DNA of 64,000 nt from Palsa-504 sp963818225 (GTDB taxonomy: Bacteria; Actinomycetota; Actinomycetes; Streptosporangiales; Streptosporangiaceae): positions 1,302,001 through 1,366,000 of the forward strand of contig CAWFRO010000011.1 in NCBI GenBank assembly GCA_963818225.1. Direction: 5' to 3'. The notes under the pieces were generated by a model. That model saw nothing but the letters and a program-made list of their open reading frames with translations. It was not told where the DNA came from and did not search any database. This document shows positions 54,963 to 62,831 of the stretch, in pieces (position 1 is the first letter of the stretch; each line of letters starts with the position of its first letter). A program made the translations under genes and the position numbers.

Positions 54963-57124
54963 CTATATTTCTGCCTTAGCCAGCACCGATGAAGGAGGCG
55001 CCGAAGAGTGATCAGATGGTGAGCTCGCTGATCCCGATGGCTCGGGTGACGGCGACGACGGGCTCGCTGACCCTGATGGTTCCGGTGACGGCGGCGAAGA
55101 CGGGTTCACTGATCCCGACGCCTGGGGTGATGGCGAAGACGGGCTCGCTGATCCCGACGGCTGGGGTGATGGTGGCGACGGGCTCGCTGACCCTGACGGC
55201 TGGGGTGATGGCGAAGACGGGCTCGCTGATCCCGACGGTTGCGGTGATGGCGGCGATGAGTTCGCTGACCCTGATGGCTGGGGTGACGGCGGACGACGCG
55301 CTCGCTGATCCGGACGGCTGGGGTGACGGCGACGACGGGCTCGCTGACCCTGATGGCTTAGGTGATCTGGACGACGCGGGTGACTTGAACGACGCAGCCC
55401 CCGGCGGGAAGGACACCGTCGGTACCGCCGAACGCCTCGCCTGAGCCTCAGTCTGGCTGATGGCCGATCCGGCTTCGGCTTCGCTTTGAGAGCGGCGCGA
55501 GCCGTGGTGGCTGGGGGCCGAAACCCGCGAGCCGGCCGCGGGGGGCTGCCCGGTGGGGCGGTCCAGGGCCTCGGTCGGCCACGATGGCCTGACGCCGCTG
55601 GCTGTGGGGATGGCGACCAGAATGGGGGAGGGGGAGACGGAGGGCGAGGGGCGGTCGGTGGCTGCGAGGTGGTCGGCGGGTAGCGGCAGCAATCCCCATG
55701 AGGCGGCCAGTCCGGCTCCGGCCGCTATCGCCGCGGCGGCCAGCGGGACCCGTAGGACCGGGTGTTTGCGGGTGGCCGCGGCCGCCGCGCGGAACGACGG
55801 CCCGCCCGCTCTGCAGCAGGAGGTAACAGATCCCCGCGGCCGGGATGATCAGCAGCGCCACCGAGATCACGCTGACCAGCCCGGCCGCGACCTCGCCCCG
55901 GCCGAACTGGGCTGTCATGGCGCCCGCCTGGGCGGTCATGGACCGCGCGAACGCGGTGGCCAGCCGGGGGATAGCCAGGAGGATCAGCACCAGCTCGCCG
56001 CCCAGCAGCGGAACGATCACCGCCACCCACGCGGTGAGGGCGACCCGGGAGGCCCGCCGCAGGACGCCCACCCGGGGATCGGGTCGCTGGCCCGGGACCA
56101 GGCTGCGTAGCACCGGCCCGATCTTCCGGAACAGGTCCGGCACCCCGACCAGATCGGTCAGGATGAAGTACCCGTCGAGTCGCAGTGTGGGCAGCAGCTG
56201 CTCCGCTATCTCCAGCTGGACCAGCAGCACCGCCGCCGCCAGCGGCAGGTAGCCGGTCCTTTGGTAGGCGCCCGCCAGCACCACCGCGAAGATCGCGTTG
56301 AAGTACACCCCGCCCAGGTCGGTCCGGATCCGGCCGGCCCGCCCCAGCCGGTAGGAATCGGTGACGTTGGTGAACAGGGCCGGCCACAGCACATACAGGC
56401 CCATGCCGATCCGGCCCGGGCGCGCCCCGCCGTACCGGCACGCCGCGGCGTGCCCGCACTCGTGGAACACCATCGACACGGCGGCCAAGCCCACCAGGAC
56501 CAGCAGCAGCAGCGGGCGGGCCAGCACATCACCGAACGCGGCCAGCAGTCCTCCGGACCGCACCAGCCACACATCCGCCACGGCCAGCAACCCCAGGACC
56601 ACCACCACCACCGGCGGCAGGAACAACGGCCCGAACAGCCGCGCCACGACCTGGACCCCGGCCTCCGGGATGAGCGTCCCGCGCAGCCGCAAGGCCAGGA
56701 TCGCCGCGTCCGGCCCCGCGGTCGCAGGCTGGGCCGCGTCTTCGCCGCCCGCAACCAGCCCGAGCGGGGTCAGCTTGTTTTCCAGCAGGTACTCAACGTT
56801 CCCCGCGCTGACCGTCCGGCCGAACTCCGCGCTTACCCGCGCCGCGATCTCCCCGACCGTCCGGCTCCCGTCCACCCCCGACAGCACCAGCCACAGCAAC
56901 CGCGACAGCTGCACGACCCGGCCCGAGGCGTTCCGCGCCAGGAAGGTCACCTGCGTCAGGCCCGACCCCTGGTACTCCCCGACCAGCTCCACCGCGGGAG
57001 CCAGCACCGGCACTACGCCGGCGTCGACGCCGGCGGCCGGGCCTGCGATGACGTCCGCCGAGACCTCGGGACGGCTGCTACCGTCTCGGGCTGTCCCGAG
57101 ATCATGTTTCCCGGCGTACGGCAT
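54963..57124 (-). CDS. M50-type membrane peptide metalloprotease with PqqD-like N-terminus and Ser/Pro repeat tail, two frameshifts
   Basis: About 720 residues if restored. Residues 45-125: PqqD/RRE-like winged-helix segment (VQLSRLLWLVLSGVDGSRTV, GEIAARVSAEFGRTVSAGNV). Residues 165-450: M50-like zinc protease in the membrane, with HECGHAAACRYGG at 221 (HExxH) and LRLDGYFILTDLVGVPDLFR (third ligand Asp 317). A break near 55785 then leads to one more helix (RVPLAAAAIAAGAGLAASWG) and a long Ser/Pro-rich tail with nine 13-residue repeats; a second break in the 40-base repeat unit near 55280; the stop is at 54963. The uncorrected frame stops at 55448. Resembles YydH-type peptide metalloproteases of RiPP loci. 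Downstream of the peptide gene at 57264. Confidence 0.8.
55021..55375 (-). repeat. Nine tandem 39-base repeats in the protease tail
   Basis: Nine units beginning at 55021, 55060, 55102, 55141, 55180, 55219, 55258, 55298 and 55337. Seven are 39 bases, the second is 42 and the seventh is 40. On the minus strand they read as 13-residue units close to SPSSPSPQPSGSA, continuing the Ser/Pro tail of the M50 protein. The 40-base unit causes a frameshift. The plus strand would give Asp/Gly-rich units (GLADPDGWGDGDD), but that frame has a stop just before the first unit. Confidence 0.85.
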
Positions 57125-57191
57125 GAGCAGCTGTCCCTTGTGATGCGGCCCGGCTCCCCGGAGCGCCGCCTCTGGCCGACCTTAGGAGCAC

Positions 57192-57224
57192 CGCCGGGGA
57201 CCGCCTGTGCAGAGCGATCCCCGG
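57192..57224 (-). terminator. Hairpin between peptide gene and protease gene
   Basis: GCCGGGGA (57192-57199) pairs perfectly with TCCCCGGC (57217-57224), 17-base loop, about 40 bases after the peptide stop and 68 bases before the protease start. A leaky terminator here would give much more peptide than protease transcript, as is usual for precursor-peptide operons (inference). Confidence 0.55.
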
Positions 57225-57263
57225 CAGGTTCTATACGGGAGCACCTCGCGGGCTAAGCGCATC

Positions 57264-57446
57264 TCAGGTGACAATAGCGACGTTGACCGCGACGGCCAGG
57301 TTGTGGTGGCCGAAGGCGGCTATCGCGAGAGCGGTCTGGTGAACGGTCACGTTGTGGTTGTGGCCGCCGATGATGAAGAGCGTCTCCCGCTCGGGCAGCA
57401 GTTCGGCGTGCTCGGTCTCCAGCTCCAGGATGCTGAGTTCAGACAT
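57264..57446 (-). CDS. 60-residue candidate precursor peptide
   Basis: Begins MSELSILELETEHAELLPER, an acidic leader-like stretch with an LELETEHAELLP block. A Gly-Gly follows (LFIIGGHNHN), then a His/Asn/Ala/Val-rich C-terminal half (VHQTALAIAAFGHHNLAVAV) ending in Thr. No Cys and one early Ser pair only, so not a typical lanthipeptide. GAAGGAGAA precedes ATG 57446. It sits 140 bases upstream of the PqqD-like/M50 protease on the same strand, the usual order for a ribosomal peptide and its maturation protease. A role as substrate is inferred. Confidence 0.7.
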   Translation of the reverse strand: MSELSILELETEHAELLPERETLFIIGGHNHNVTVHQTALAIAAFGHHNLAVAVNVAIVT

Positions 57447-57772
57447 AACAGTTCTCCTTCTTCCTTCTTTGGTTTCCCGGTATCGCAGAATTGCATACAC
57501 CGGAACCTATGGGTAGCTGAGAAATGCTAAGGATGGTCTCGCTGCGGGCGCCGCAGAGCCGATATCTCTGCGACGAATCCATGCCTCCCCGTGTGGTCCG
57601 ACCAGCAACCATCGTCTAGCGCAGACCGCGCATTAGTCAGCGCTCCAGCAATGCGGCTAACCTATCAAAGGTAGCTATCCCCGTGCAACTCCCCGAATGG
57701 TGTCCGCAGTTTTAGAAAATTATCAGGACCCGACACCTCCCGCAACCCTAAATTACAGTAGGACATCTTAAA

Positions 57773-57786
57773 TTATGCATGCATAA
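57773..57786. promoter_or_regulatory. AT-rich palindrome upstream of the peptide gene
   Basis: TTATGCATGCATAA, a perfect 14-base palindrome in an unusually AT-rich stretch (57715-57790). It lies 330 bases upstream of the peptide gene and 62 bases beyond the end of the minus-strand gene at 57848. It may be a regulator site for the peptide operon. Nothing else is recognised in 57447-57847. Confidence 0.5.
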
Positions 57787-57847
57787 AATCGGAAATGCGC
57801 ATGCCGAGTCAACTGCACAAACCGAGTTCAACTGCACAAATCGAGTT

Positions 57848-58237
57848 TCATCTGCGGGGGCGGCCCCGCCTGGGCTGGATCTGCCCCTTCGGGCTGCCGA
57901 GCAGCTCGACCAGATCGGCGGGGCTGGTCGCGGCCATGAGCCGCTCCATGGCGTGGCGGACCACCGCACTGGCCGTCACATCGAGGCCTCGCGTAATCGC
58001 CATGGACCGCGCCTGCCGGAGGAACTCGTCCATCCCCGGTGTCAGGTACACCTGTACCAGGCGAAGCCGTGCAACTACCGCGGAAGCCGCTTTTTCACCC
58101 GCTATCTCAGCTGGCCACTGCCCGGCAGGTACGCTGCCCCCGCCCAGCTGTGAGCTGCCGCCCAGCTGTGAACTGCCGCCCAGCTGCGAGCTGCCGTCCG
58201 CGGCGCGGTAGGTGTCGTCGCTCAAGTAGTTATCCAT
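57848..58237 (-). CDS. Small protein with Ser-Gln-Leu-Gly repeats and ribbon-helix-helix-like domain
   Basis: 129 residues. N-terminus with three SSQLGG copies, then VVARLRLVQVYLTPGMDEFL (a strand plus helix like RHH proteins) and ITRGLDVTASAVVRHAMERL, and a basic C-terminus (QIQPRRGRPRR). Possibly a DNA-binding regulator of the neighbouring peptide locus; no family can be named. ATG 58237 follows GGAGG. Confidence 0.6.
   Translation of the reverse strand: MDNYLSDDTYRAADGSSQLGGSSQLGGSSQLGGGSVPAGQWPAEIAGEKAASAVVARLRLVQVYLTPGMDEFLRQARSMAITRGLDVTASAVVRHAMERLMAATSPADLVELLGSPKGQIQPRRGRPRR
58143..58196 (-). repeat. Three 18-base tandem repeats
   Basis: CCCAGCTGTGAGCTGCCG-type units at 58143-58160, 58161-58178 and 58179-58196, with two variable positions. 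They encode the SSQLGG copies of the protein at 57848. A likely slippage-prone tract. Confidence 0.85.
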
Positions 58238-58304
58238 CCGCCGCTCCTCCTGTGCGTGCCAGCTCCCTCGGCCTGGCTCTTCCTCGTGCCCGGACCATCG
58301 GTCA

Positions 58305-58976
58305 TCAGGGTTCAGCGCAGAGGTAAGGACGTCCGTCGCTATCGTTCATTTTCTGGTGCTGGCCGAGCTGGCGTCGCGCCAGCGTGACCGCTTCCAGCGT
58401 GGAGTGCACGCCAAGCTTTTTCCTTATTTTCTGCAGGTGCGTGTTAACGGTCTTCTGCGCCACGTGCAGGTGCTTGGCTACCTCGCGCAGCCCCGTGCCC
58501 GCGGTGAAGTGAATCAAGACCTCGCGCTCTCGGGGCGTGAGCCTGGCGAATGGCGATTCGTGACGGTCCGGCTCGGTGGCCTCCGGCGCAATTCTTCTGC
58601 TCGCGAGGTTTGCGGCCTCGAGCCGGCTGTGCGCGCCGAGCTTGCCCAGAACATTCTTGACGTAGGTTCGGAGAGTTGCCGGCGTGACCTTCATTTCGCG
58701 GACCATCGTCGCGGTATTCTGTCCCGCGGCAATTCGCCGCAAAACCTCCATTTCCCGCGGCGTCAGCGCCGGGAACGGATCCCCGGCGCAGCCAGGGCCC
58801 CATCTTTGCGCGGGCACGCTCGCTGAGGAAGCCGCCGGGTCGCCGGCACCGGGCACGACCAGAGCTGCCGTCTCGGGATAATAGGACCGAATTGCCCGCG
58901 GCGGCACCGGGTCGCCTTCTCCGCCCGGGCCGCTTTCCGCCGCCGCAGTGCCATCGTCGCGCAGTACACCTCGCAT
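58305..58976 (-). CDS. Regulator with two tandem LuxR/GerE helix-turn-helix domains
   Basis: 223 residues. A disordered N-terminus (about 65 residues) and then two complete LuxR DNA-binding domains: first LTPREMEVLRRIAAGQNTAT, MKVTPATLRTYVKNVLGKLG; second LTPREREVLIHFTAGTGLRE, LHVAQKTVNTHLQKIRKKLG. No receiver or ligand domain. The two share the LTPREr/mEVL start and KLGxHS ending. The start is ATG 58976 (MRGVLRDDG), behind GGGGGCGG. Two DNA-binding domains in one chain is unusual and suggests binding to paired sites as a monomer. Probable regulator of the peptide/protease locus. Confidence 0.85.
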   Translation of the reverse strand: MRGVLRDDGTAAAESGPGGEGDPVPPRAIRSYYPETAALVVPGAGDPAASSASVPAQRWGPGCAGDPFPALTPREMEVLRRIAAGQNTATMVREMKVTPATLRTYVKNVLGKLGAHSRLEAANLASRRIAPEATEPDRHESPFARLTPREREVLIHFTAGTGLREVAKHLHVAQKTVNTHLQKIRKKLGVHSTLEAVTLARRQLGQHQKMNDSDGRPYLCAEP

Positions 58977-59750
58977 GGTCCGCCCCCCGCGGATTAAAGA
59001 CGACGCCGCTTCAAGGCCGCGTCGCTCGCCACGAATATGACGCTCACGTGTCCGCACTGGATGACACGGCGAGGCTCATGCCTGCCCGTGCCATTTCGGT
59101 TCCCCGGTGCCGTTAGGGATTACCGGGCGGTAAATCAAAACCGACTGCCGCTAGCGATCTTCAGCAGGTTAAGGTTATGAATTCTTCTGACTTATGGCGC
59201 GCTGTCCGCGATGCCGCATCGTGGTGAAATATCACGATGCTGACGGCCGGGCTGAGGGCCGCCCTCAGCCGCCGCGAGCAGGGGGATGACCGCAGCCGAG
59301 CCGCTCCCCGGCGGCTACGACGTCGATGCATACACGCCTCTGGCTGCCAAGCCCGCGGGCTGGCTGATAGACTTGCCAAACAAGCGGCAGAGTCTCCGTC
59401 ACCCTCCTTTTCTCTCTTCTTCCTGGGGTGGCGGGCGCTCTGTCGTTTTCCGGGCCTAATGGAATTTCAGCCCCATATCACTTTTGTCACGCTTACTGCC
59501 ATACGGCCACGGTTTGTGCCCTATTTCCGTCACTAGGACCAAATCGCCGGGAGGATTACCAGCCGTCCGGCCAAGGTCATGTGCATGACGGCGGATCAGC
59601 GGTGAACTTCCTTCTTCTTGCGACGAGGACGCCTTACCGGAATGGCTGGTTGCGCCCCGGGCCTACTGGCGCGGCCAGCAGCGCCGGCCCGGCACCAAGC
59701 GCGTGCTTGTACGCTGATGCCTGCGAACGACCGTAGAGGAGGCTGGGCCG
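58977..59750. other. Long intergenic region with two consecutive hairpins
   Basis: No gene is supported in these 770 bases between the divergent double-LuxR gene and lysS. Two hairpins lie close together: GCATCGTG/CACGATGC (59216-59240, nine-base loop) and GGCTGAGGG-ccg-CCCTCAGCC (59250-59270). Base composition is mixed, with AT-rich stretches near 59100-59200 and 59400-59530. I do not see a T-box (lysS would be a candidate) or another known riboswitch. Confidence 0.5.
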
Positions 59751-61388
59751 GTGGCTGCGGCCGAGGACTGGGTGGCGCGCACGGCGGCCCAGGTGCAGGC
59801 GGCGGGAGAACGCTGGCATCCCGGCGAGGTCCCGACCTGCGCGTCGGGCATCAGCCCGTCCGGGCCGGTGCATCTGGGGAACCTGCGCGAGCTCATGACC
59901 CCGCATCTGGTCGCCGACGAGATCCGCCGCGATGGCGCGCCGTGCCGGCACATCTTGTCCTGGGACGACTACGACCGGCTGCGCCGGGTTCCGGCCGGGT
60001 ACCCTGACTGGCTCACCGAGCACATCGGCCGCCCGCTGACCGGCGTGCCCGACCCGTGCGGCCAGCATGAGAACTTCGCCGCGCACTTCGAGGCGCCCCT
60101 GCGCGACTCGCTGGAGCGTCTGGGGATCCGCGTCACCGAGATCAGCCAGACCGAGATGTATACCTCCGGCGCCTACGCGGCGCAGATCGTGCTGGCCATG
60201 CGGCGGCGGGCCGAGATCGGCGCGGTCCTGGCCAGGTACCGGACCAGGCGCGCCGACACCGACGACGAGGGCGAGCGCCAGGGCGGGGTGTACTACCCGT
60301 TCCGGCCGTACTGCGCGTCCTGCGGGCGGGACGACACCACCGTGACCGCATTCGACGACCGCACCACCGACATCACCTATACCTGCGCCTGCGGCGCGGT
60401 CGTCGGGCCGACGCCGATCGCGGACGTGGCCGGGAAGCTGGCCTGGAAGGTCGACTGGCCGATGCGGTGGGCCTACGAGCACGTGACGTTCGAGCCCGCC
60501 GGGGCGGACCACGCCTCGCCCGGGTCCAGCTTCACGGTCGGCGGTGAGCTGGTGACCTCGATCTTCGGCGGTGAAATGCCGCTGCACTTCGGGTACGCCT
60601 TCGTCGGCGGCAGCGGGTCATCGAAGATGAGCGGGTCCCGCGGCGGCGCGCCCACCCCGGCCGACGCGCTGGAGATCTTCGAGGCCCCGCTGCTGCGCTG
60701 GCTGTACGCGCGGCGACGGCCCGAGCAGGCCATCACCCTGGCCTTCGACGCCGAGGTGGGCCGGGTCTACGACGAGTGGGACGCGCTGACCCGCCGGGTG
60801 GCCGAAGGCACCGCCACGCCCGCCGCGCGGGCCGTGTTCGCCCGCGCGGCGGGTACCTCGCAGGGCCCGCTGCCCGCCACGCCGCGCCCGCTGCGGTTCG
60901 CCACCCTGGCCTCGGTAGCTGACATCGCGGCCGGCGATCAGGTGCAGATGCTCCGGATCGTGCGCGACATGACCGCGGACGACCCGGTCCGCAGCCTGGA
61001 CGAGGTCCGGCCCCGCCTGGACTGCGCACAGGCCTGGGTGACCGAATACGTCCGCCCCGAAGAGCGCACCCAGGTCCGTGACGAGCCCGATTACGCCAGG
61101 CTCGCGACCCTGACCGAGGAGGAACGCGAAGCCGTCCGGTTGCTGCTCAAGCACATGGCGGACGACTGGTCCGTGGCGGGCCTGACCACCTTGCTCTACG
61201 GGATTCCCAAGCTCCAGCGCGGGCTGCCCATCAGCGCTCCGCCGACCCAGGAGCTGAAGGACGCCCAGCGGGCCTGGTTCGCCGTGCTGTACGAGCTGCT
61301 CGTCGGCCGGGACGAGGGCCCGCGGATGCCGACCTTGGTGATGGCCCTCGGCCAGGACCGTATCCGTTCGCTGCTCGCGCCCGCCTAG
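59751..61388 (+). CDS. lysS: Class I lysyl-tRNA synthetase
   Basis: Class I (archaeal-type) LysRS, 545 residues; unrelated to the usual class II enzyme. The HIGH-like motif is in GISPSGPVHLGNLRELMTPH, KMSKS-like in GSGSSKMSGSRGGAP, with a zinc ribbon between (CASCG and CACG pairs), and a helical anticodon-binding C-terminus (EEREAVRLLLKHMADDWSVA). GAGGAGG is eight bases before GTG 59751. The final KMSKS Lys-Ser is replaced (KMSGS), as in many class I LysRS. Whether a class II lysS also exists cannot be seen here. Confidence 0.95.
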   Translation: MAAAEDWVARTAAQVQAAGERWHPGEVPTCASGISPSGPVHLGNLRELMTPHLVADEIRRDGAPCRHILSWDDYDRLRRVPAGYPDWLTEHIGRPLTGVPDPCGQHENFAAHFEAPLRDSLERLGIRVTEISQTEMYTSGAYAAQIVLAMRRRAEIGAVLARYRTRRADTDDEGERQGGVYYPFRPYCASCGRDDTTVTAFDDRTTDITYTCACGAVVGPTPIADVAGKLAWKVDWPMRWAYEHVTFEPAGADHASPGSSFTVGGELVTSIFGGEMPLHFGYAFVGGSGSSKMSGSRGGAPTPADALEIFEAPLLRWLYARRRPEQAITLAFDAEVGRVYDEWDALTRRVAEGTATPAARAVFARAAGTSQGPLPATPRPLRFATLASVADIAAGDQVQMLRIVRDMTADDPVRSLDEVRPRLDCAQAWVTEYVRPEERTQVRDEPDYARLATLTEEEREAVRLLLKHMADDWSVAGLTTLLYGIPKLQRGLPISAPPTQELKDAQRAWFAVLYELLVGRDEGPRMPTLVMALGQDRIRSLLAPA

Positions 61389-61462
61389 CCGCAAACAGAG
61401 AGCCGCCAGCCGAGAGCCGCAGCCGCAGGCCGCCAGCAGAGAGCCTCAAGCCGCAAGCGCGT

Positions 61463-62452
61463 CTACGCCGCCGGGCGCACCAGCGTCGTGCGGTGCCGCG
61501 CGCCGCGGGTCCGCGGGGTCTTCCCGTGCCAGGCGCGCCGCCCGGACCCGGCGTACTGGGCCGAGACCGCCGTGCCGCCCGCGGGATCCACCAGGCGGAA
61601 CGGCGAATACGAAGGCCGCTGCACCGAATGCAGCGCCATGGCCAGCCCGGCCGGGGTGAGCGTCGGCGCAGCCGCGCCAGGCGGCTGTAGCTGCAGCGCG
61701 TAGCACGTGATCGCGTCCAGGACACCGGGCACCCCGGCCCGGACCTGCCGCGGCGTGTACACCCGTCCCTTGTTCCTGGGGGCGGCCGGTATCGCGGTGG
61801 TCTCATGTCCCGGCCAGAAGCCGGTGAGCAGGGCGTAGAGCATCCGGCCCAGGGCCATGGTGTCGGCCGCGCCGGCATCCGCACTGGCCGCGGGCTGATC
61901 CGCCGCGAACAGGGCCGCCTCGATGCCGAGCCCGGTGATCTTCAGGCCGCTGCGGGTGTCCCAGCGCAGCGAGCGCGGGCCGAGGCGCAGGTGCGGTCGG
62001 TCGGCCTTGTGCGCGACGGCCAGCGCGTCGGCGGCGTCGGCGATCATGGCGGCGGCCAGCGCCGGCCTGGGCAGCCCGGACAGCACCAGGTCCTCCAGGT
62101 GCGTGCCCGGCGCCCATTCCGACACGATGTACGGGACCTGGGCGGCGAAATCGGTGTCGTAGACCGTGGCCAGGCGCGGATCGTTCACCCGGGCCGCGGC
62201 CTGCAGCGCCGTCACCACGTGCCCGGGGACCGGTTCCCCGCCGGGCAGCACGTGGACGGTGACCGGCCGGTGGAGCACCTCGTCGGTCGCCTTCCACAGC
62301 GCTATCCCGCCTGCGGCCAGCGACCCGGGGCCGCTCGCCCCGGTCATCCGCTCATCAAGCCGGAAGCGCCCGCCCAGCCGGATGGACGGCCCGGACCGGC
62401 CGGACGGCACCCCTGCTCGCCCGGTCGAGCCCGCTTCAACGGTGACGGTCAT
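61463..62452 (-). CDS. Protein-kinase-like pseudokinase
   Basis: 329 residues. Kinase-fold N-lobe (IRLGGRFRLDERMTG, ALWKATDEVLHRPVTVHVLP) and C-lobe (YIVSEWAPGTHLEDLV, DTMALGRMLYALLTGFWPGH). The catalytic loop HRDLxxxN is HLRLGPRSLRWD and DFG is GLG (KITGLGIEAALF), so it should not phosphorylate. The C-terminus is basic and Pro-rich. AGGGGG precedes ATG 62452. It resembles the pseudokinase region associated with the MurJ/MviN flippase in actinobacteria, but no flippase or membrane helix is attached. Confidence 0.8.
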   Translation of the reverse strand: MTVTVEAGSTGRAGVPSGRSGPSIRLGGRFRLDERMTGASGPGSLAAGGIALWKATDEVLHRPVTVHVLPGGEPVPGHVVTALQAAARVNDPRLATVYDTDFAAQVPYIVSEWAPGTHLEDLVLSGLPRPALAAAMIADAADALAVAHKADRPHLRLGPRSLRWDTRSGLKITGLGIEAALFAADQPAASADAGAADTMALGRMLYALLTGFWPGHETTAIPAAPRNKGRVYTPRQVRAGVPGVLDAITCYALQLQPPGAAAPTLTPAGLAMALHSVQRPSYSPFRLVDPAGGTAVSAQYAGSGRRAWHGKTPRTRGARHRTTLVRPAA

Positions 62453-62831
62453 GACAGCCCCCTGCTCATCACCTGCGAGTTCACATGTGCCCCGGTTTAC
62501 GCCATCGGAACCAGGTGCCGCATCACCCGGTCGGGATGATTTCGCCGCCGGGGGTCGCGTAGATGCCATCTGAGCTGCGGAAACAACAAATATAAAGAAA
62601 GGGTCACAGTTTTGCGAGTCGCCGGTTCCGGCTGGCGCAAGTGTGCTAGCCGGTTCAGGCCTCCCGGCCGGCGGCGGGCAGGCCGAGCAGTGACCCCCGC
62701 CGCCCACGCCGTGGCGCCCGCAGGATAACCTCGAGTCGTCGTTCACCGTGAGTTAACGAACCTGTAACCTTTCGCCGGCACGGCACCCCGGACGTGAAAG
62801 GGGGGCGGTGCATCCGAGAAAGGCTGGGGCA

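Noticed and set aside
55021..55375. CRISPR-like array
   Set aside because: The units are contiguous 39-base copies without unique spacers, and no cas gene is present.
54989..55444. Plus-strand repetitive protein with Asp/Gly-rich (LADPDGWGDG) repeats
   Set aside because: The Asp-rich frame has a stop just before the first repeat and a break in the seventh; the minus strand reads as the Ser/Pro tail of the M50 protein with upstream similarity, so the coding strand is minus.
57264..57446. Daptide precursor
   Set aside because: A C-terminal Thr and an M50 protease fit, but the oxidative decarboxylase, aminotransferase and methyltransferase needed for daptides are absent, as is a multi-precursor set.
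58977..59750. T-box riboswitch upstream of lysS
   Set aside because: I could not find the conserved T-box sequence or a terminator/antiterminator pair; the two hairpins are far from the start codon.
61805..62539. 244-residue plus-strand frame
   Set aside because: Antisense of the pseudokinase with Arg/Gly-rich composition; shadow.
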